Source: Lacisediminihabitans profunda
GTDB taxonomy: Bacteria; Actinomycetota; Actinomycetes; Actinomycetales; Microbacteriaceae
DNA length: 64,000 nucleotides
Assembly (NCBI RefSeq): GCF_008040105.1
Contig: NZ_VRMG01000001.1
Location: 1 to 64,000, forward strand
Direction of reading: 5' to 3'
The notes under the pieces were generated by a model. It was not told where the DNA came from. It saw only the letters and a program-made list of their open reading frames with translations, and did no database searches. Made by a program: the position numbers and the translations under genes. Below, piece after piece: positions 31,871 to 41,899 of the stretch; the stretch's first letter is position 1, and the number at the start of each line of letters is the position of its first letter.

Positions 31871-32800
31871 ATGGCAAAGAAGATTCTGCTCGACTGCGAC
31901 CCGGGACTGGATGACGCACTCGCCCTCTTGCTGGCGCACGGGGATCCGAACCTCGAGCTGGTGGGGGTGACCACCGTCGGCGGGAACGTCTCCCTCGAGC
32001 GGACCACCGCGAATGCTCTCGCCCTGCGCGAGTACCTCGGCTTCGGCACCGTGCCGGTGGCGGCCGGGGCGGGCAAGCCGCTCCTGGGCGACGTGCGCGA
32101 GGCCAGCCATGTGCACGGCGAGACCGGGCTCGGATCCGTCAGCCTGCCGGTGGCCACCCTCCCGCTGAGCGAGCTGCACGCCGTCGACTTCATCATCGAG
32201 ACCCTGCGCGCCACGCCGGGAGCCGTGCACCTCGTGGCGACCGGTCCGCTCACCAACATCGCCCTGGCCCTCGAGAAGGAGCCGGCGATCGCCCGGTGGG
32301 CGGCATCCTTCACGATCATGGGTGGCTCGTTCACGCGCGGCAACGCGACTCCGGCAGCCGAATTCAACATCTATGCAGACCCGGAGGCCGCCCGCGTGGT
32401 CTTCGACGCTGACTGGCAGGTGGTGATGGTGGGCCTCGACCTCACCCACCAGGCCCTCGCGAACGGCCCGGTGGTCGAGCGTCTCGCCCGGCTCGGAACG
32501 CTCGCCCACGAGCTCATCCTGCCGCTCGCCACCTACTACGCGAGCCGCAACAGCCACGACCCGGATGGCCAGGCGGTGCACGACGTCTGCGCCGTCGCCC
32601 ACGTGTCCCGTCCGGACCTCTTCGCCTCGCGCGTGGCGAGGGTGGACGTGGAGACCACGGGCAAGCTCACGAGCGGCATGACGGTCGTCGACTTCGACGC
32701 GTCGATCCCGAACGCCCTCGTGCCTGTCGCCCTCGATGTCAACGGCTTCTGGGCCTACGTCGAGCACGTCTACGGCCTCGTCGCCACCCACCATGGTTGA
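31871..32800 (+). CDS. Nucleoside hydrolase (IUNH family)
   Basis: A 309-residue ribonucleoside hydrolase that splits nucleosides into base and ribose. The calcium-binding motif DCDPGLDDA is at residues 8-16. The substrate loop EFNIYADPEAA is near 160, VATGPLTNIALAL near 120, and the catalytic His is expected in AVHDVCAV near 235. Base preference cannot be read. Its stop overlaps the start of the helicase gene by 8 bp. Confidence 0.93.
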   Translation: MAKKILLDCDPGLDDALALLLAHGDPNLELVGVTTVGGNVSLERTTANALALREYLGFGTVPVAAGAGKPLLGDVREASHVHGETGLGSVSLPVATLPLSELHAVDFIIETLRATPGAVHLVATGPLTNIALALEKEPAIARWAASFTIMGGSFTRGNATPAAEFNIYADPEAARVVFDADWQVVMVGLDLTHQALANGPVVERLARLGTLAHELILPLATYYASRNSHDPDGQAVHDVCAVAHVSRPDLFASRVARVDVETTGKLTSGMTVVDFDASIPNALVPVALDVNGFWAYVEHVYGLVATHHG

Positions 32801-35294
32801 GACGGGGCTTCTCGACAGAATCCCCGAGGGCACAGACCCGGATGCCGTCTACTCGGCGTTTGTGGACTGGGCGCTCGAGCGCGGGCTGAGCCTCTATCCG
32901 GCCCAGGACGAGGCGCTCATCGAGATCGTCTCCGGCGCCAACCTCATCCTCAGCACCCCCACGGGCACCGGAAAGTCGCTCGTGGCGGTCGGGGCGCACT
33001 TCGCCGCCCTCAGCCAGGGCAAGCGCACCTTCTACACCGCGCCGATCAAGGCGCTCGTCTCGGAGAAGTTCTTCTCGCTCGTCGAGATCTTCGGTGCCGA
33101 GAACGTCGGCATGGTCACCGGTGATTCGAGCGTCAACGCCGACGCTCCGATCATCTGCTGCACCGCCGAGATCCTCGCGAACCTCGCCCTGCGGCACGGG
33201 GCCGACGCCCCGGTCGACCAGGTGGTGATGGACGAGTTCCACTTCTATTCGGACCCGGATCGTGGCTGGGCCTGGCAGGTGCCGCTGCTCACCCTGCCGC
33301 GGGTGCAGTTCATCCTCATGTCGGCGACGCTCGGTGACGTCGAGTGGCTGGCAAAGGACCTGCGCGAACGGAACGGCCGGGAGACCGCCGTCGTGGTGGG
33401 CGTCGACCGGCCGGTGCCCCTGCACTATTCGTACGCCACCACGCCGGTGCACGAGACGGTCGAGGACCTGCTGCAGACGAACCAGGCGCCCATCTACATC
33501 GTGCACTTCTCGCAGCTCGCCGCGCTCGAGCGCGCCCAGGCCCTCACCAGCGTGAAGATCGCCACACGGGAGCAGCGCGACGAGATCGCGGCAGCCATCG
33601 GCGACTTCCGGTTCACCACCAACTTCGGTCGCACGCTCAGCCGCCTCATCCGCTCCGGAATCGGGGTGCACCACGCCGGGATGCTGCCCAAGTACCGCCG
33701 GCTCGTCGAACAGCTCGCCCAGCAGGGGCTGCTCAAGGTGATCTGCGGCACCGACACGCTCGGGGTCGGCATCAACGTGCCGATCCGCACCGTGCTGCTC
33801 ACGGCACTCACCAAGTTCGACGGCACGAAGATGCGGCAGTTGAGCGCGCGAGAGTTCCACCAGATCGCGGGGCGCGCCGGACGCGCCGGGTACGACACGG
33901 CCGGCACCGTGGTGGTGCAGGCCCCCGAGCACGAGACCGAGAACGCCAGGCTGCTCGCCAAGGCGGGCGACGACCCCAAGAAGGTGAAGCGGATCGTGCG
34001 CAAGCGAGCGCCGGAGGGCTTCGTCTCGTGGGGCGAGCCGAGTTTCACCCGGCTGGTGTCTGCCGAGCCGGAGACGCTCTCCTCGAGCATGCAGGTGAGT
34101 CACGCGATGGTTCTCAACGTGATCGGCCGCGGCGGCGAGCCGTTCGACGAGATGCGCGAGCTGATCGAGAACAACCATGAGCCGAGGGCGCGGCAGCTCG
34201 AGCTCGCCCGCCAGGCGCTCGCGATCTACCGCACCCTGCGCACGGCCGAGATCGTGCAGCAGGACGCGAGCGGCGTGATCAGCCTCACGGTGGACCTCCA
34301 GCCCAATTTCGCCCTGAACCAGCCCCTGTCGCCGTTCGCCCTCGCGGTGTTCGACCTGCTCGAGCCTGAATCGCCCAGCTACGCCCTCGACATGATCTCG
34401 GTGCTCGAGGCGACCCTCGACGACCCGCGCCCGGTTCTGTCCGCCCAGCAGTTCATGGCCCGCGGCGAGGCCGTCGCGGCGATGAAGAGCGAGGGAATCG
34501 AGTACGACCAGCGCATGGAACTGCTCGAGGAGATCCGGCATCCGATGCCGCTCGAGGAGCTTCTCGGGCAGGCCTTCGAACGCTACCGCGCCTCGCAGCC
34601 GTGGGTGGGGGACTTCGAGCTGAGCCCCAAGTCTGTGGTGCGCGACCTCTACGAGCGCGCGATGACCTTCAACGACTTCATCGGGTTCTACAAGCTCAAC
34701 CGTTCGGAGGGACTCGTTCTGCGCTACCTCTCCGACGCCTACCGAGCCGCACGGCAGACCATTCCGGATGAGGCGAAGACCGAGGAACTGCTCGACCTGA
34801 TCGAGTGGCTCGGCGAACTCGTGCGCCAGGTCGACTCGAGCCTGCTCGACGAGTGGGAGGAACTCATCAACCCGAGCGCCGCGGTGGGAGTCGAGAGGGC
34901 GACCCTGCCTCCCGTCCCGCACAACGTCACGACCAACGTGCGGGCATTCCGCATCCTCGTGCGCAACGAGCTCTTCCGGCGGGTGCAGCTCGCCGCCCTC
35001 GAGAACTACCAGGAGCTGGGGGAGCTGGATGCCGCTGCCGGCTTCGACGCGGACGCCTGGGGCGACGCCATGGACGCCTACTTCGACGCCCACAACGCGC
35101 TGGGCACCGGACCGGATGCGCGCAGTTCGGCGATGCTCATCGTGGAGGAGGGCGCTGAGACCTGGACGGTGCGGCAGATCTTCGACGACCCGGCCGGCGA
35201 CCACGACTGGGGGATCTCGGCCACGATCGACATCGCCGAATCGAACGCGGCCGGACTCGCCGTGGTACGGGTGACCGCGATCGGCATGATCTAG
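32793..35294 (+). CDS. DEAD/DEAH-box helicase with DUF3516 domain
   Basis: An 833-residue superfamily 2 helicase. Motif I STPTGTGKS is near residue 52, motif II MDEFHFY near 148, motif III LMSATLGD, and motif VI HQIAGRAGRAGYD near 355. The C-terminal half (from about 440) matches the DUF3516 region typical of actinobacterial Ski2/Mtr4-like helicases. Nucleic-acid unwinding is certain from the motifs; the RNA or DNA target is not. The ATG overlaps the nucleoside hydrolase stop, so both may act in nucleic-acid turnover. Confidence 0.93.
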   Translation: MVETGLLDRIPEGTDPDAVYSAFVDWALERGLSLYPAQDEALIEIVSGANLILSTPTGTGKSLVAVGAHFAALSQGKRTFYTAPIKALVSEKFFSLVEIFGAENVGMVTGDSSVNADAPIICCTAEILANLALRHGADAPVDQVVMDEFHFYSDPDRGWAWQVPLLTLPRVQFILMSATLGDVEWLAKDLRERNGRETAVVVGVDRPVPLHYSYATTPVHETVEDLLQTNQAPIYIVHFSQLAALERAQALTSVKIATREQRDEIAAAIGDFRFTTNFGRTLSRLIRSGIGVHHAGMLPKYRRLVEQLAQQGLLKVICGTDTLGVGINVPIRTVLLTALTKFDGTKMRQLSAREFHQIAGRAGRAGYDTAGTVVVQAPEHETENARLLAKAGDDPKKVKRIVRKRAPEGFVSWGEPSFTRLVSAEPETLSSSMQVSHAMVLNVIGRGGEPFDEMRELIENNHEPRARQLELARQALAIYRTLRTAEIVQQDASGVISLTVDLQPNFALNQPLSPFALAVFDLLEPESPSYALDMISVLEATLDDPRPVLSAQQFMARGEAVAAMKSEGIEYDQRMELLEEIRHPMPLEELLGQAFERYRASQPWVGDFELSPKSVVRDLYERAMTFNDFIGFYKLNRSEGLVLRYLSDAYRAARQTIPDEAKTEELLDLIEWLGELVRQVDSSLLDEWEELINPSAAVGVERATLPPVPHNVTTNVRAFRILVRNELFRRVQLAALENYQELGELDAAAGFDADAWGDAMDAYFDAHNALGTGPDARSSAMLIVEEGAETWTVRQIFDDPAGDHDWGISATIDIAESNAAGLAVVRVTAIGMI

Positions 35295-35386
35295 AACCAG
35301 CCAGTGCCCGTGGTGCCGGCCGGGCGCGGTCGAGCGTAGAGTGCGAAGAAACGTGAGGGTCCGATGGCCGTGGGAGGCGAGAACTC

Positions 35387-36070
35387 ATGATCACCGCGCG
35401 GGATCTCGGCGCCTTCGTGGCCGACCGGCTGTACCAGGCCCGCACGCAGTTCGGGCATGTGTTCCGACGCAAGAGCGCCGACCGCTATCACCGCGGCGAA
35501 CTCGCGCCAGTGCTCCTGTTGCCGGGAGTGTACGAGACCTGGCACTTCCTGCGCCCCGTCGCCGACCACCTGAACGCGCGGGGACACCCCATCCATGCGG
35601 TCGCCGACCTCGGCTACAACCGCCTCACGATCGCGGACTCCGCCGCCGTCGTGCAGCGCTACCTCGACGTACACGACCTTCGCGCGGTGATCGTCGTTGC
35701 GCACAGCAAGGGCGGCCTGATCGCGAAACACATGATGACCATCGACGACGTCACCGGCAGGATCGATCGGCTCATCGCCGTGAACAGCCCGTTCGCCGGC
35801 TCGCCCCTCGCCCGGTTCGCCCCGAGCGCCACCCTGCGCGCATTCGCGCCCACCGACAGCACCCTCGCCGCGCTCGCCGCCAACCTCGACGTGAATCGGC
35901 GCATCGCGTCGATCTTCAGCCGCCGGGATCCGCTCATCCCCGGCGGCAGCCGGCTCGACGGGGCGACGAACATCGAACTGGCGATGGTCGGGCACTTCCG
36001 GCCGCTCGGCTCGCAGGAGCTTCTCGACGCCATCGACCGCGTGCTCGATGCCGCGCCGAGACGAGAATAG
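35387..36070 (+). CDS. Alpha/beta hydrolase, lipase-like
   Basis: A 227-residue serine hydrolase. The oxyanion-side segment is PVLLLPGVYETWHFLRPVA and the nucleophile elbow is VVAHSKGGLIAK (Ser near residue 107), with Ser-Lys in place of the usual Ser-x. A late MVGHFRPLG supplies the probable catalytic His. It lacks a signal peptide. It precedes an MFS exporter by 5 bp and is probably co-transcribed with it. Confidence 0.82.
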   Translation: MITARDLGAFVADRLYQARTQFGHVFRRKSADRYHRGELAPVLLLPGVYETWHFLRPVADHLNARGHPIHAVADLGYNRLTIADSAAVVQRYLDVHDLRAVIVVAHSKGGLIAKHMMTIDDVTGRIDRLIAVNSPFAGSPLARFAPSATLRAFAPTDSTLAALAANLDVNRRIASIFSRRDPLIPGGSRLDGATNIELAMVGHFRPLGSQELLDAIDRVLDAAPRRE

Positions 36071-36075
36071 AAGTC

Positions 36076-37473
36076 ATGCAGAAGCACCAGCGACTCGTCC
36101 TCGCGATTGCCGTCCTCGCCTCCTTCGTCGCCTTCCTCGATGGCTCGGTGATCAACGTGGCGCTTCCGGCGATCATGCGGGAGCTGGGCGGGGGCCTCAG
36201 CACCCAGCAGTGGGTCGTCGACGCCTACCTCATCACGCTCGGCTCCCTCATCCTCGTGGCCGGGTCGCTCTCCGACGTCTTCGGCCGCATCATCGTGCTC
36301 CGCTGGGGGCTCGCCGGCTTCGGTGTCGCCTCGCTGATCTGCGCCATCGCGCCCACCGCGGAGGTGCTCATCGTGGCCAGGGGGCTCCAGGGGGTGGCTG
36401 GGGCGCTCCTGGTGCCGAGTTCGCTCGCGATCATCCTGTCCACCTTCCGTGGGCCCGAGCAGGCGAAGGCCATCGGATCGTGGACGGCCTGGACGAGCGC
36501 CGCGTTCATCGCGGGCCCCCTGCTGGGTGGCATCTTCGTGGACGTGCTCTCCTGGCGCTACGTGTTCGCCATCAATGTGCTGCCGATCGTCGTGACACTG
36601 TGGCTGCTCTTCGTGCTCAAGCAGAAGGACGAGCGCGAACCCGGCGTGTCGATCGACTGGCTCGGCGCGATCCTGGGCGTGTTCGGGCTCGGTCTGCCGG
36701 TGTTCGCGCTCATCGAACAGGGTCGATACGGCTGGACGAGCCCGGCGATCTACCTGCCGATGGTCTTCGGCGTGCTGGCGCTCGGCGCGTTCTTCTGGCG
36801 GGAAAGTGTCGCGAGGCAGCCGATGGTGCCGCTTGGACTGTTCCGGGTGCGCAACTTCGCCGTGGGAAACGTCGCCACGACGGCGATCTATGGGGCGCTC
36901 TCGATCGGCGGGTTCCTGCTCGCGGTCTTCCTGCAGCAGGTGGGCGGATACAAGGCGACCGTCGCCGGGATCGCGATCCTGCCCGTGACGATCATCAGCA
37001 TCCTGTTCTCGTCGTACATCGGTGCGCTCGCCGGCCGCTTCGGCCCGAGGATCTTCATGACGGTCGGCCCCATCATCGGAGGCCTCGGCTACCTGTACTT
37101 CCTGCGGATGGGCGCGTCGCCGAACTACTGGACGGATGTGCTGCCCGGGGTGATCCTGTTCGGGATCGGGCTCACGATCACCGTCGCACCCCTGACGAGC
37201 GCCATCCTCGGCGCGATCGACCAGCGGCAGGCGGGCATCGGATCGGCGATCAACAATGCGGTGTCGAGGGTCGCCGGGCTCATCGCGATCGCCATGCTCG
37301 GCCTGATCATCGGCCCCCTGCTCGACGTCGACGGCTTTCACCGGGGAATGGTCGTCACCGCGTGCCTGCTGTTCGCCGGCGGAGTCGCGTCCGGCCTCGG
37401 CATCCGCAACCTGCCGCACCCGGCGGAGGCCACGGCAGCAGCGTCTCCCGAGGGGCTGGCGCAACCCGAATAG
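36076..37473 (+). CDS. MFS drug exporter, DHA2 family
   Basis: A 465-residue proton antiporter with about 14 helices. Motif D1 reads FLDGSVINVALPAIMREL near residue 20, motif A GSLSDVFGRIIVLRWG near 65 and motif C-like FIAGPLLGGIFVDVLSWRYVF near 150. The shine-dalgarno before the ATG is weak. Substrate unknown. It follows the hydrolase gene closely. Confidence 0.9.
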   Translation: MQKHQRLVLAIAVLASFVAFLDGSVINVALPAIMRELGGGLSTQQWVVDAYLITLGSLILVAGSLSDVFGRIIVLRWGLAGFGVASLICAIAPTAEVLIVARGLQGVAGALLVPSSLAIILSTFRGPEQAKAIGSWTAWTSAAFIAGPLLGGIFVDVLSWRYVFAINVLPIVVTLWLLFVLKQKDEREPGVSIDWLGAILGVFGLGLPVFALIEQGRYGWTSPAIYLPMVFGVLALGAFFWRESVARQPMVPLGLFRVRNFAVGNVATTAIYGALSIGGFLLAVFLQQVGGYKATVAGIAILPVTIISILFSSYIGALAGRFGPRIFMTVGPIIGGLGYLYFLRMGASPNYWTDVLPGVILFGIGLTITVAPLTSAILGAIDQRQAGIGSAINNAVSRVAGLIAIAMLGLIIGPLLDVDGFHRGMVVTACLLFAGGVASGLGIRNLPHPAEATAAASPEGLAQPE

Positions 37474-37482
37474 TCGCACGGG

Positions 37483-38313
37483 TCAGAGCAGCAGCCGCTC
37501 GCCGCTGAAGGCGAGCACCACCACGTTGACGATCGCCGCCGCGATGATCAGCTGGAAGAGAAGCCTGGTCGGCGGGCGGCGGAGCGCCGCGGCGATTCCC
37601 GCGGCGAGTAGCAGCGTGGCGGCGAGTCCGACCCACTGGAGCGCCGACCGCTGCCCGGTCGGCCCGAGGAAGGCCAGGATGCCGGCCCCGGCGAGTGCGA
37701 GGGAGATCACCACGCCGGACGCCCGCCTGCCCAGCCGATGGGGGAGCCCGCTCACGCCTGTGCGCCGATCGTCGTCGAGGTCGGGCAGCACGTTGGCGAA
37801 GTGGGCGGCGACGCCGAGCAGAGCACCGACGCCGATCGCCCAGGGCGCGGCGATCGCCGGGTGCTGGCGGGCGAGCGAGACGATGAGCGGGATGGTGCCG
37901 AAGCCGACGGCGTAGGGGATTACCGAGAATGCGGTGTTCTTGAGCCAGGTGTTGTAGCTCCACCCGCAGGCCAGGAACACGAGGTTCGCCGTCGTCGTCG
38001 CCGGCCCGAGGGCAAGGCCGGCCAGGATCGCCAGGGCGGCGCACGCGAAGGCCGCGGCTCGTACGGCGCCCGTGCTCACCAGCCCGAGGGCCACCGGCTT
38101 GTCGGTTCGCCCGACCGTGCGATCCCGCTCGGCGTCGAGCCAGTCGTTGCTGAGCCCGACCGAGAACTGATTGGCGAGAAGGGCGAGGGCGAGCAGCACG
38201 AGTCGTGCGGTGTCGAGGCCGAGCCCGATGCCCAGGACGACCGCGACGAGACTCACCGCGAGCGACGGCCCCGGGTGCGTTGAGCGCGCGAGCGCGGCGA
38301 GCTTGCTGGGCAT
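37483..38313 (-). CDS. UbiA-family prenyltransferase
   Basis: A 276-residue polytopic membrane enzyme. The first Asp-rich motif NDWLDAERDRTVGR is near residue 55 and the second VLPDLDDDRRTG near 175, both needed to bind prenyl diphosphate through magnesium. About nine helices. Relatives attach isoprenoid chains to aromatic or quinone precursors; the acceptor here is unknown, since no quinone or carotenoid genes are adjacent. It is followed upstream by a quinone-oxidoreductase-like gene on the same strand, 34 bp away. Confidence 0.85.
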   Translation of the reverse strand: MPSKLAALARSTHPGPSLAVSLVAVVLGIGLGLDTARLVLLALALLANQFSVGLSNDWLDAERDRTVGRTDKPVALGLVSTGAVRAAAFACAALAILAGLALGPATTTANLVFLACGWSYNTWLKNTAFSVIPYAVGFGTIPLIVSLARQHPAIAAPWAIGVGALLGVAAHFANVLPDLDDDRRTGVSGLPHRLGRRASGVVISLALAGAGILAFLGPTGQRSALQWVGLAATLLLAAGIAAALRRPPTRLLFQLIIAAAIVNVVVLAFSGERLLL

Positions 38314-38347
38314 TCCCCCATCGTATGGGCTGCCCTACCTGGGCCAT

Positions 38348-39325
38348 TCAGGGGATCAGCAGCAGCTTTCCGATGTGCTCGGATGCCTCCAGCCGCCGGT
38401 GCGCGCGGGCGGCCTCGGCGAACGGAATGCGCTGGTCGATCACGGGGACCACCTGCCCGGCGACGACGAAGGGCCACACGTTCTCGCGCACGCTCGCCAT
38501 GATCGCGGCCTTCTCCTCGCTCGGTCTGGCTCGAAGGGTGCTGCCGTGGATCGTCAGCCATTTGCTCATCAGGGTTCTCACGTCGACGGTGCCCCGGGCG
38601 GCGCTCTGGTTTCCGATGATCGCGAGACGCCCGCGTGGCGCCAAGGCGTTGAGGTTGCGGTCGAGGTACGCGCCGCCGATCGCGTCGAGGATCACGTCGG
38701 CGCCCCGCCCGTCCGTGGCGTCGAGCAGACGCTCGACGAAGTCCTCAGTGCGGTAGTTGATCAGAATCACGGCTCCGAGCCGTTCGCAGGCCGCGAGCTT
38801 CTCGTCCGTGCCAGCCGTAGTGGCGACGAGCGCGCCGTGCGCCCTGGCCAGCTGGATCGCCGTCGTGCCGATGCCGCTCGATCCGCCGTGCACGAGAAGC
38901 GTCTCGCCCGCCCGAAGCCCGGCGAGCATGAACACGTTCGACCACACCGTCGCCAGGGTCTCTGGGAGTCCCGCGGCATCCACCAGGTTCATCGAGTCCG
39001 GCACGTCGAGCAGCAGGGCGGCCTCCGCCACGACGAGGCTCGCGTACCCGCCGCTCGGCAGCAGAGCGCAGACCCGGTCGCCGATCGACCGGCCGACCAC
39101 GCCGCGGCCGAGTGCGACGATCGTGCCGGAGACCTCCATTCCCGGCAGCGGAGAGGTGCCGGGCGGCGACGGGTAGTGGCCGAGTCGCTGGGAGACGTCC
39201 GCTCGATTGACGCCGGCGGCGGCCACCTCGATGAGCACCTGCCCCGGCCCGGGATCCGGGTCGGGGTGCTCACCGAGGGTGAGGACCTCCGGGCCGCCGG
39301 GCAGGGGGATCGATATCGCTCGCAT
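38348..39325 (-). CDS. NAD(P)H:quinone oxidoreductase-like (PIG3/QOR family)
   Basis: A 325-residue zinc-free medium-chain dehydrogenase. The N-terminal GroES-like fold has VAAAGVNRADVSQRLGHYP, close to the PIG3 signature. The Rossmann domain has LLVHGGSSGIGTTAIQLA near residue 145 and VILDAIGG near 210; the C-terminus is EASEHIGKLLLIP. It may protect against electrophilic quinones. It is divergent from the next gene, with 41 bp between. Confidence 0.9.
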   Translation of the reverse strand: MRAISIPLPGGPEVLTLGEHPDPDPGPGQVLIEVAAAGVNRADVSQRLGHYPSPPGTSPLPGMEVSGTIVALGRGVVGRSIGDRVCALLPSGGYASLVVAEAALLLDVPDSMNLVDAAGLPETLATVWSNVFMLAGLRAGETLLVHGGSSGIGTTAIQLARAHGALVATTAGTDEKLAACERLGAVILINYRTEDFVERLLDATDGRGADVILDAIGGAYLDRNLNALAPRGRLAIIGNQSAARGTVDVRTLMSKWLTIHGSTLRARPSEEKAAIMASVRENVWPFVVAGQVVPVIDQRIPFAEAARAHRRLEASEHIGKLLLIP

Positions 39326-39366
39326 GCGTCAACGGTACGCCCAGCCAGTACGGCTAGGTTTGGGGT

Positions 39367-39849
39367 ATGCCCAGCGCTCCAGACGAAGCCTCACTTACGC
39401 GCCTGCTCCCAGGAACCTGGCGGATCGGGGCCACCAATTTTCCCTTCTGGCTGAATGGTGACCGTCTGTCTCCCACCTTCACCTACGAGCTTGCCAAGAC
39501 CGGCCCGCTCAGCCTTCGCGACACCGTCGAATGGACGACGCCGGACGGCAGGGAGAGACGCCTCGTGGGGGTCGACCGATGGCGCGGGGACGACTTCCGC
39601 CGGAGAGGCAAAGGCGTGCTCGCCCTCACGTCGAGCCGCTGGTCGGTGACCGGGGTGAGCGAGGATTCGACGATCGTCGTCATCCGTTACTCCAAGACGC
39701 TCTTCTCCCCGGCCGGGGTGGATGTCGTGACGAGGGAGGGCGCGGACGCGCACACCCTGCGCACCAGGGTCGCCGAATCGCCCGAGGGACTCGGCCTCAC
39801 CCACGAGGAATTCGCGAGCCTCACCTGGCTCGAGCTGAAGCCGGAGTGA
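39367..39849 (+). CDS. Conserved hypothetical protein, possible small beta-barrel
   Basis: A 160-residue soluble protein with alternating beta-strand pattern (GTWRIGATNFPFWL; FTYELAKTGPLSLRDTVEW; RWSVTGVSEDSTIVVIRYSKTLFSPAGVDVV). The opening LLPGTWRIGATN and the general strand order recall lipocalin-like folds, but no family can be named. It is monocistronic and converges with the following hydrolase. Confidence 0.65.
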   Translation: MPSAPDEASLTRLLPGTWRIGATNFPFWLNGDRLSPTFTYELAKTGPLSLRDTVEWTTPDGRERRLVGVDRWRGDDFRRRGKGVLALTSSRWSVTGVSEDSTIVVIRYSKTLFSPAGVDVVTREGADAHTLRTRVAESPEGLGLTHEEFASLTWLELKPE

Positions 39850-39859
39850 CCCCGCGCGG

Positions 39860-40798
39860 TCAGGCGTCGAGGTAGCCGAGGGCCACGAGAACGTCGATCG
39901 GTCGCTCTACGGCACCGAAGTGGCCGCAATCGGCGACCACGGTGCGAACGCTCGACGGGAGCAGGCGGCCGAGCTCGTCGAGGTCGGACTGCGTGACGAA
40001 CACGTCCCGGTCGCCCTTCGTCGCGCGCACCGGGCACTCGATGGCGGCCCACATCGCCTCGGCGTCGTACCCGCGGGTGACCTCGGCGGCGGAGGCGAAC
40101 GACCGCGGGCGAACCTCCCGGGCGAGAGCCAGCACCTGCGATCGCGGCACCTTCGTCCAGTGGCGGAACAGCGGGAACGTCGCCGGGCGCAGCAACCCGA
40201 TCGCGTGGAACCCCCGCACGACGGCCGGGCCCGCCGGCCCGATGGCGGCGAGAACCCGCATGACCCGCCACAGCATGGTGAACCCGGGGAGCTCGGCGAA
40301 GTTGCGCACGGGATGTTCCACGCTGCGAATGGTGGAGAACGTGGTGCCGGACACGATCCCGACCGAGAGCACGCACTGTGGCCAGATCGAGGCCATGTGC
40401 AGCGCGATGAACCCGCCGAGGGAGTGCCCGACGAGGTCCCACTCGGTGTAGCCGAGCTCCTCCGCCATGTCCTTGACGAGGCTGCACACGGCAAGCACCG
40501 TCTGGTCGGCACGGTCGCTCGAGAGCGACGCGTCACCCCAGCCCGGAAGATCGAGCAGGACGACGTCGCCGAGGTCCACTCCGAGCCCGGCGGCGGTCTG
40601 CAGCAGGGGAGTCCAGGTGGTCCAGGAGCCCGCTGCACCGTGCAGGAAGATGGTCGCCCGGGTGGAGGTGCGCCGGGGCACGTGGCGCGCCACGCAGGTG
40701 CCGAGCGGGCTCGCGACCGTGGTGCTGACCAGCCCGAGGTCGGCGGCGTCGGTGACCAGCTCGTGCGGAGAGTACCGGTCGACGAGACGGATGGTCAT
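39860..40798 (-). CDS. Alpha/beta hydrolase
   Basis: A 312-residue serine hydrolase. FLHGAAGSWTTWTPLL (residues 51-66) is the HG-x oxyanion motif, DLVGHSLGGFIALH the nucleophile elbow (Ser near 122), then KGDRDVFV with the acid and VADCGHFGAVERP with the His near 295. A lid domain lies between 150 and 230. It overlaps the FUSC-type gene by 4 bp and is translated after it. Confidence 0.88.
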   Translation of the reverse strand: MTIRLVDRYSPHELVTDAADLGLVSTTVASPLGTCVARHVPRRTSTRATIFLHGAAGSWTTWTPLLQTAAGLGVDLGDVVLLDLPGWGDASLSSDRADQTVLAVCSLVKDMAEELGYTEWDLVGHSLGGFIALHMASIWPQCVLSVGIVSGTTFSTIRSVEHPVRNFAELPGFTMLWRVMRVLAAIGPAGPAVVRGFHAIGLLRPATFPLFRHWTKVPRSQVLALAREVRPRSFASAAEVTRGYDAEAMWAAIECPVRATKGDRDVFVTQSDLDELGRLLPSSVRTVVADCGHFGAVERPIDVLVALGYLDA

Positions 40799-41838
40799 TC
40801 TTCGGCTCCAATGATCTCTTCGCGCACGCGTCGGAGGTCCTCGAGCAGGGAGCCGACGAGAATCCAGTGCTGCGAATCGGGGCTGGCCACCACGAGCGGG
40901 GCCGTGAGCGCGGGGAGTTCCGCCGTGATCGGCGCGGTGAGCGGGGGAAGGGACCGGAGCGGTCGGGCGAGCAGTTCCAGGTCGTGGGCGGCCCGGTCGA
41001 GTTCGACACCGATCGAGACGGCGACCCGATCGTGCACGAGCTCCGGGTCGTACCGGTCGTGGAGGGCCCTCGCCATGCCGATCACCCGGGTCACCAGTGG
41101 GCCCAGGATCGCGAGCAGATCGCGGTCACGTTCGAGAAGCGACCGGTGCCTGCCGCGGCGCGGGTTGAGCATGAGGCTCTCCTCAGCGCGATCTAGCGCG
41201 TCGGCGGCAGAGTCCTTGAGCGTTCTCAGCGCCCGGGCATCCTCGAGGATCGCGGCCAGTTGTGCGTCGTCCTGGGGTTCCCGAAGCGACCGGGCGAGAG
41301 CGCGGAGGGATGCCGCGACCTTGGCGGCGAGGGACTGCACCGCGTCGTGCGCCGGAGTCAGCAGCACCGGCGGCACGATGGCGGCATTGACCGCCAGGCC
41401 GACGACGGCACCGATCACCGTCTCGATGATGCGGTTCACGGCGTAGCCGGGCGTCTGCACCCCGATGGCGAGCACGAGCATCGCGCTGATCGGGATCTGG
41501 TTGGCCGACCCGGGGGAGAGGCGCAGCGCCCACGCGAGCAGCAGCGAGACGACGATGATGCCGAGGACGATCCAGCTCGAGTGGCCGAAGAGCGCGCCGG
41601 CGCCATAGGCGAGGAGCACACCGAAGACCACCCCGACGCTGCGCTCGATTCCCTTTGCCAGGGACTGGTTGACGCTCGGCTGCACCACGAGCAGAGCGGC
41701 GATCGCGGCGAAGATCGGCAGGGGCTGGCCGAGCAGCAGAACGCAGAGCAGCCAGGCGACGATCGCGGCGACGGAGGTCTTCAACACCTGCAGGATGGGG
41801 CTGCGAGAGGATGCTCGAAGCGAGGCGATCAATCGCAT
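40795..41838 (-). CDS. FUSC/aromatic acid exporter-family membrane protein
   Basis: A 347-residue protein with six hydrophobic helices in the first 155 residues (AAIAALLVVQPSVNQSL; GVVFGVLLAYGAGALFG; NQIPISAMLVLAIGV; ETVIGAVVGLAVNA) and a long helical cytosolic half. This is the half-size form of the YccS/AaeB fusaric-acid-resistance superfamily. It may export aromatic acids. The following alpha/beta hydrolase overlaps it, which hints that the two act on the same compound. Confidence 0.82.
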   Translation of the reverse strand: MRLIASLRASSRSPILQVLKTSVAAIVAWLLCVLLLGQPLPIFAAIAALLVVQPSVNQSLAKGIERSVGVVFGVLLAYGAGALFGHSSWIVLGIIVVSLLLAWALRLSPGSANQIPISAMLVLAIGVQTPGYAVNRIIETVIGAVVGLAVNAAIVPPVLLTPAHDAVQSLAAKVAASLRALARSLREPQDDAQLAAILEDARALRTLKDSAADALDRAEESLMLNPRRGRHRSLLERDRDLLAILGPLVTRVIGMARALHDRYDPELVHDRVAVSIGVELDRAAHDLELLARPLRSLPPLTAPITAELPALTAPLVVASPDSQHWILVGSLLEDLRRVREEIIGAEE

Positions 41839-41899
41839 CCCTCCACAGTATCGCTCGGGCGGAGGGCCGGGTCTCAGGCGGGGGACTGCCTCGGTCGCG